Shown: positions 6,201-8,339 of the stretch, piece by piece
Layout of the letters: every line of letters starts with the position of its first letter
Position numbering within the stretch: position 1 is the first letter of the stretch
Source: Methanosarcinales archaeon
GTDB taxonomy: Archaea; Halobacteriota; Methanosarcinia; Methanosarcinales; Methanocomedenaceae
Assembly: GCA_030638625.1 (NCBI GenBank)
Contig: DAOWEE010000261.1
Span: forward strand, 1 to 8,339
Length of the DNA stretch: 8,339 nucleotides
Reading direction: 5' to 3'
Made by a program: the position numbers and the translations under genes
The notes under the pieces: generated by a model
What the model was told of the DNA's origin: nothing
What the model saw: only the letters and a program-made list of their open reading frames with translations
The model's database searches: none

Positions 6201-8338
6201 GTGTAGTTGTTGAGTTGGTAATGGCACCAGGTGCAGTTGTGGTGGCTGGTTGTGTTGTTGGACTGGAAACTGGAGGTATGCATATCAGTGATTTGTACGG
6301 TAGGTTCGGGTGGTGCTACATTGTTATGGCAGTATTCACAGTCTTCCACAACTTCTGTCACTCCATCAGTATGGCATGTGGATTCGCAAAGTGTGGATGT
6401 ATTTGCCTGAGCCACATGGCACTGGGTTGTACAGTTATAGTCATTAGAAGTATCTGCTCTCCTGTGTGAACTGTGGCAGGACGTACACTGTACCATATAA
6501 GTGGAATTTCCATGTGTATCTGATGCGTTTACAGCAATCTGTGAGGCATACCAGGTACTGTTCTCAATAAGAGTATTATTTGTATCAGGATTTGAACCCG
6601 TATGACAAACCTTGCACTTATAGTTGGTACTCCAGTCCGGTATCAGTTCAAGTGTACCATTTGGTTCAACATGGCAGACCGTACAGTTGGAATCACCATT
6701 GTGGGCCGAATCGAACCTAATTAAATCGGTCTTATTGGTACTATTGACATCAATATGGCAAACATAGCAAGCATCATCCCATGATGAATTGTCGCCAGTA
6801 TCATAACCCTCCATATCAGAATGAACAGTCACATGACAATCAGCGCACTGTTCAATACCAACATAATCCATTCCGGATGGAGTATGACCATGGCAATCCT
6901 TACAATGCATCTGTGCATGACCCCAATCGGCAGGTACTTCATTGATTGGTGTGGGTGGAGTCCAGGTTACAGTCTTATTACTGCCTTCAACATGACAATC
7001 ACGGCATTCAGATTCTTCCCAACCCCTGGCAGTCAATTTCTTGATAGCGGAAGGAACATGCTCATGACAATAATCGCAGTTCAGGTAAGCTGAACTGTTG
7101 TGCCTGTCCTGGTGACCAAATATCTGTGGAGGATAGAGGGAATATGTCTCATTAATGACATTTGCCTGTGTAACATTCAGGTGGCAGATATTACATTCTT
7201 CAGGCGAATTCAAACCAAGATATGTCTTATTCATATTATCATGGGTATGGCATGCCCAGCACTGCAATCCTTTTTGACCAGTCATGGGATTATCTGACGA
7301 CCCGTGCTGTCTTCCACTATGACAAAGGTAGCAGTCGCTTATGAATGTCAAATCAGAATTGGTATGTCCATGACACTCGTAGCAATCAGACGAATTGGCA
7401 ACACCATCATGGTTCGTATCGTTACCGTGTGCCAGCACCTGTGGTGCGATAACCATGGCAGGGGTCTGGTTTGGTGAATTGGTCCAGTTTGTCAGGCCAG
7501 AGTCGGGAATAGTGTTATTTTGCAATGGGATTGGTTGTGCAGATGCGTTGATATGACAGCTGTAACAGTCGGTCCCAATGATGGTAGCTGTATCGATGTA
7601 ATATTCTGCCGGAGCGTGACCGTGACAGTAAATACAACTTGTGTTGCCGTGACCTGCAACCTGTGGCGGATTGACAATCCATTGACTCCCTGAGTTGTTA
7701 ACAACTACCGTATTATCGGATTGGGGTATAGTATTGTTGAGTAAAGTCCAGGTATTATTGATGCTATCAGTACTGGCATTAATGTGGCAGTCCAGGCAGT
7801 CTTCATCAACACTTCCCTTGAATGTCAGGTCTGGTGTATCGTGTCCGTGACAGTCGTCACATGAAGCATTGCCGTGACCTGCAACCTGTGGCGGTTCATA
7901 CCCGTAGGTAGTATTAAGTTCATTATACATGGTCTGGTTTTCATGACATTCTGTACATGTACCCGGGATTGAGAGCCTGGAATTAGTATGACCGTGGCAG
8001 ACAAAACAATCAACTTCATTATCTCTGCCATGACCTACAACCTGTGGAGGTGTGACCAACGGCGGTGTATCAACAGGATAATTGGTCCAGTTGGTCTTGA
8101 TATGAGTGGGGATGGTATTATTGATAAGAGGGGTTATTGTGCTGGCATTCTTGTGGCATGAACTGCAGTTACCTCCAATCAGTTCGTAGGATGTCGTATT
8201 GCTGAAATCACTGGGTGCGTGGTCATGGCATACAAAGCAGCTCACATTTCCATGCCCATCTACCTGCGGTGGATTTACTATCTTGGGATTAACAGTATCG
8301 TTGATTATGGTCGTAGTATCTGATTCAGGTATGGTATC
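3257..8338 (-). CDS. Giant secreted multiheme c-type cytochrome, at least 44 CXXCH and 6 expanded CXnCH motifs (N-terminus outside window)
   Basis: The frame is open from the right edge (codon 8338-8336) to TAG at 3257-3259, giving 1693 visible residues. The GTG at 8245 lies inside a PPQV-GHGN repeat, so it is not the start. I count 44 CXXCH motifs plus CX3CH (6416-6433, 6371-6388), CX4CH (5969-5989, 5072-5092), CX5CH (5765-5788) and CX11CH (4286-4327). I saw no cysteine outside these 50 motifs. About 54 further His, many in CHGH or GHGN, could act as distal ligands. Roughly 95 NxS/T sequons suggest a heavily glycosylated extracellular protein. The domain plan is two tandem six/eight-heme super-units, an 11-heme middle, three six-heme modules, and a tail ending in WACSTCH. 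No membrane helix, S-layer domain or sorting tail is visible at the C-terminus. Expected role, by inference: extracellular electron transfer. CcmC, CcmD and CcmE are encoded just downstream. A signal peptide must lie outside the window. Confidence 0.97.
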   Translation of the reverse strand, partial: DTIPESDTTTIINDTVNPKIVNPPQVDGHGNVSCFVCHDHAPSDFSNTTSYELIGGNCSSCHKNASTITPLINNTIPTHIKTNWTNYPVDTPPLVTPPQVVGHGRDNEVDCFVCHGHTNSRLSIPGTCTECHENQTMYNELNTTYGYEPPQVAGHGNASCDDCHGHDTPDLTFKGSVDEDCLDCHINASTDSINNTWTLLNNTIPQSDNTVVVNNSGSQWIVNPPQVAGHGNTSCIYCHGHAPAEYYIDTATIIGTDCYSCHINASAQPIPLQNNTIPDSGLTNWTNSPNQTPAMVIAPQVLAHGNDTNHDGVANSSDCYECHGHTNSDLTFISDCYLCHSGRQHGSSDNPMTGQKGLQCWACHTHDNMNKTYLGLNSPEECNICHLNVTQANVINETYSLYPPQIFGHQDRHNSSAYLNCDYCHEHVPSAIKKLTARGWEESECRDCHVEGSNKTVTWTPPTPINEVPADWGHAQMHCKDCHGHTPSGMDYVGIEQCADCHVTVHSDMEGYDTGDNSSWDDACYVCHIDVNSTNKTDLIRFDSAHNGDSNCTVCHVEPNGTLELIPDWSTNYKCKVCHTGSNPDTNNTLIENSTWYASQIAVNASDTHGNSTYMVQCTSCHSSHRRADTSNDYNCTTQCHVAQANTSTLCESTCHTDGVTEVVEDCEYCHNNVAPPEPTVQITDMHTSSFQSNNTTSHHNCTWCHYQLNNYTPTIKSVNGTDIPIYPNIHNIYVPTTCNECHPTAIPTHPILGNNYDSMTLDGCLGCHGTAHSIIREGGGPDCLSSTCHSNNTKPVNITEFEAGPHSTMNSGATNTSPMSYESEKACWLCHGNGSEPSTHLTNMSNVRSCDDETYCHGNMSSTLNITSHSPSADNKYVKTSSSITCEFCHNRTGIQVYNQSDTSKSQVTNMSNMPAGSRVTAHYIKDLTDTSSDDHSVIDTVGWAGGSQGCVYCHRTSSGAVFNATNISQLSGHDPMGNNCYGCHIVGTTTLHDIGVINASDGGPDCVVCHGTGAPLADVNTTIFNTSIHATLNSGAVNTTPVNILSKACWACHGNGTEPSGHPNQTVSVSNPANVTYPLNCTEAKCHVNGTPAGITISGTQPGITLQHIPDVNYTSTIWTDYQAGNADSCTYCHNKSITNHTEPEFGAANETDHSNVSHYGSRTDLVTPTTNCDLCHKNATSGLEWGNATQGLRHPVNKSVDFCGNCHGSGDTFHTPNMSYAADIHTIGFDWEGDNADYITGQGQQYQDLEGCYACHEEGDVMSSVTDANTKTCEECHYNNSAGPFNTVNINMRSDIDSILPRVFNHVNDSVNASVVITTNMTATSLSELGSPSTCFNYNNNTGEGACHGVSYDKRTAAGGYYAFNNSWIPYDVYDNNMSPYRWTQTIDRLPNTTDCRICHLGANGSVGTLMESAYWGTPMNVSNTKPGISTHTKSTALASDCWGCHVVGGGQPFDFHDMNLTAGGGPDCIACHDVDGPVSAGNKLNVTSMNVTSSIHDTLNNATLNGTNYMCYACHLDGQPPASGHPINLSQTKQCSDCHTGATLYGAPLAGRHIPNASGAQFRSTSNVTTQYAECWDCHNNSVNASATLYQSNKSRVSHYGTYSNLVETNSNTSVDLCYNCHDNTTTAANYGNATQVVMAVQTNCYTCHNGDWNIQRRGRTMLWVFSYNEPGVFHNTNMGTYWACSTCH
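3461..4006 (-). repeat. Six-heme module, copy C
   Basis: Heme order is CWGCH, CIACH (after GGGPD), CYACH, CSDCH, CWDCH, CYNCH, all canonical. Shared landmarks are SSIHDTLNNATLNGT, PPASGHP, SHYGTYSNLV and NYGNATQ. It is separated from copy B by a five-heme segment (4007-4801) that includes the CX11CH motif, and it is followed only by the two-heme C-terminal tail. Confidence 0.78.
4802..5395 (-). repeat. Six-heme module, copy B
   Basis: Heme order is CYGCH, CVVCH (after DGGPD), CWACH, CTEAKCH (CX4CH), CTYCH, CDLCH. Shared landmarks are SIHATLNSGAVNTTP, ACWACHGNGTEPSGHP and SHYGSRTDLV. It follows copy A after about 25 residues. Site 2 is canonical here and site 4 is expanded. Confidence 0.78.
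5471..6046 (-). repeat. Six-heme module, copy A
   Basis: Heme order is CLGCH, CLSSTCH (CX4CH, after GGGPD), CWLCH, CDDETYCH (CX5CH), CEFCH, CVYCH. It shares GGPDC, the HSTMNSGA-type segment, ACW-CHGNG-EPS and the HY segment before the last heme with copies B and C. Sites 2 and 4 are expanded in this copy. Confidence 0.75.
6992..7738 (-). repeat. N-terminal-side super-unit 2 of the cytochrome (same three-unit order, expanded to eight hemes)
   Basis: The unit types recur in the same order as super-unit 1: NNTIPQSDN with NPPQVAGHGN, then NNTIPDSG with TNWTN and APQVLAHGN, then YPPQIFGH without NNTIP. PPQV-type codons lie near 7658-7669, 7436-7447 and 7121-7133. The middle unit carries two extra hemes (CWACH, CNICH). 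A 26-nt stretch around the PPQV-GHGN codons is identical at about 7644 and 7869, which points to recent duplication or conversion. Confidence 0.78.
7739..8338 (-). repeat. N-terminal-side super-unit 1 of the cytochrome (three two-heme units, six hemes)
   Basis: Three units each hold a PPQV-GHG lead-in, a first CXXCH followed by xH (CHDH or CHGH) and a second CXXCH, often followed by NAS. The PPQV codons lie near 8261-8272, 8038-8050 and 7883-7894. Unit 1 begins DTIPES, unit 2 NNTIPTH with TNWTN, and unit 3 lacks the NNTIP lead. The array starts at the window edge, so more copies may lie upstream. Confidence 0.8.
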
Positions 8339-8339
8339 A

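Noticed and set aside
3530..7297. Many plus-strand and alternative-frame open frames of 63-138 codons opposite the cytochrome (for example 4871-5287)
   Set aside because: They are opposite or overlapping reading frames of a repetitive Cys/His/Asn-rich gene that has few antisense stops. They show no recognisable domain, and the minus-strand frame is beyond doubt.
8243..8245. GTG as the cytochrome start codon
   Set aside because: The frame stays open to the window edge, and the residues before it (NPPQVDGHGN) belong to the repeat unit. The start must lie outside the window, with a signal peptide.
3461..8338. CRISPR-like periodic repeats
   Set aside because: The recurring short words are reverse complements of CXXCH codons and PPQV-GHGN protein repeats. 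Spacing and sequence vary, and the reading frame is maintained throughout.
1..8339. tRNA, rRNA, insertion sequence or attachment-site signals
   Set aside because: No cloverleaf, rRNA-like stretch, transposase motif or terminal inverted repeat was recognised on either strand.

Overview
The window looks archaeal, most likely from a methane- or alkane-cycling euryarchaeon of the Methanosarcinales/ANME type. Four things point this way: a giant extracellular multiheme c-type cytochrome packed with N-glycosylation sequons; a cytochrome c maturation cluster whose CcmE carries the Cys-type heme-binding motif (CPTKY) found in archaea and some sulfate reducers; an archaeal-style TATA box (TTTAAATATA) before the ccm genes; and a methylthio-nucleoside phosphorylase. 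The exact lineage cannot be fixed from this sequence.

Layout. Bases 2-955 (+) are the 3' end of a helicase/nuclease gene: a RecB/AddB/Cas4-like PD-(D/E)XK domain with four Cys positioned for an Fe-S cluster. It meets, tail to tail across 22 bp, a leftward operon read ccmC (3102-2434), ccmD (2437-2285, a 50-residue gene easily missed), ccmE (2292-1861), mtnP-like (1868-978). All three junctions overlap (4, 8 and 8 nt), which suggests translational coupling. A 154-bp intergenic region (3103-3256) holds a TATA box, a perfect 6-bp-arm dyad next to it, and a possible hairpin terminator for the upstream gene.

Bases 3257-8338 (-) are one uninterrupted reading frame that runs off the right edge, so the true N-terminus is missing. 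The visible 1693 residues contain 44 CXXCH motifs and six expanded ones (CX3CH twice, CX4CH twice, CX5CH, CX11CH). I found no cysteine outside these 50 motifs. About 54 histidines lie outside the motifs, enough to give each heme a second His ligand. The protein is modular: two tandem six-heme super-units at the visible N-terminal side (the second enlarged to eight), an irregular 11-heme middle, then three copies of another six-heme module (A, B, C) with a five-heme insert between B and C, and a two-heme tail ending exactly at CSTCH.

How the genes fit together: CcmC and CcmE handle and deliver heme on the outer face of the membrane, with CcmD as the small partner. The cytochrome next to them is an extreme client of that pathway and is a candidate for extracellular electron transfer. 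CcmA, CcmB, CcmF and CcmH are not in the window. The mtnP-like gene (purine/methionine salvage) shares the operon for no obvious functional reason.
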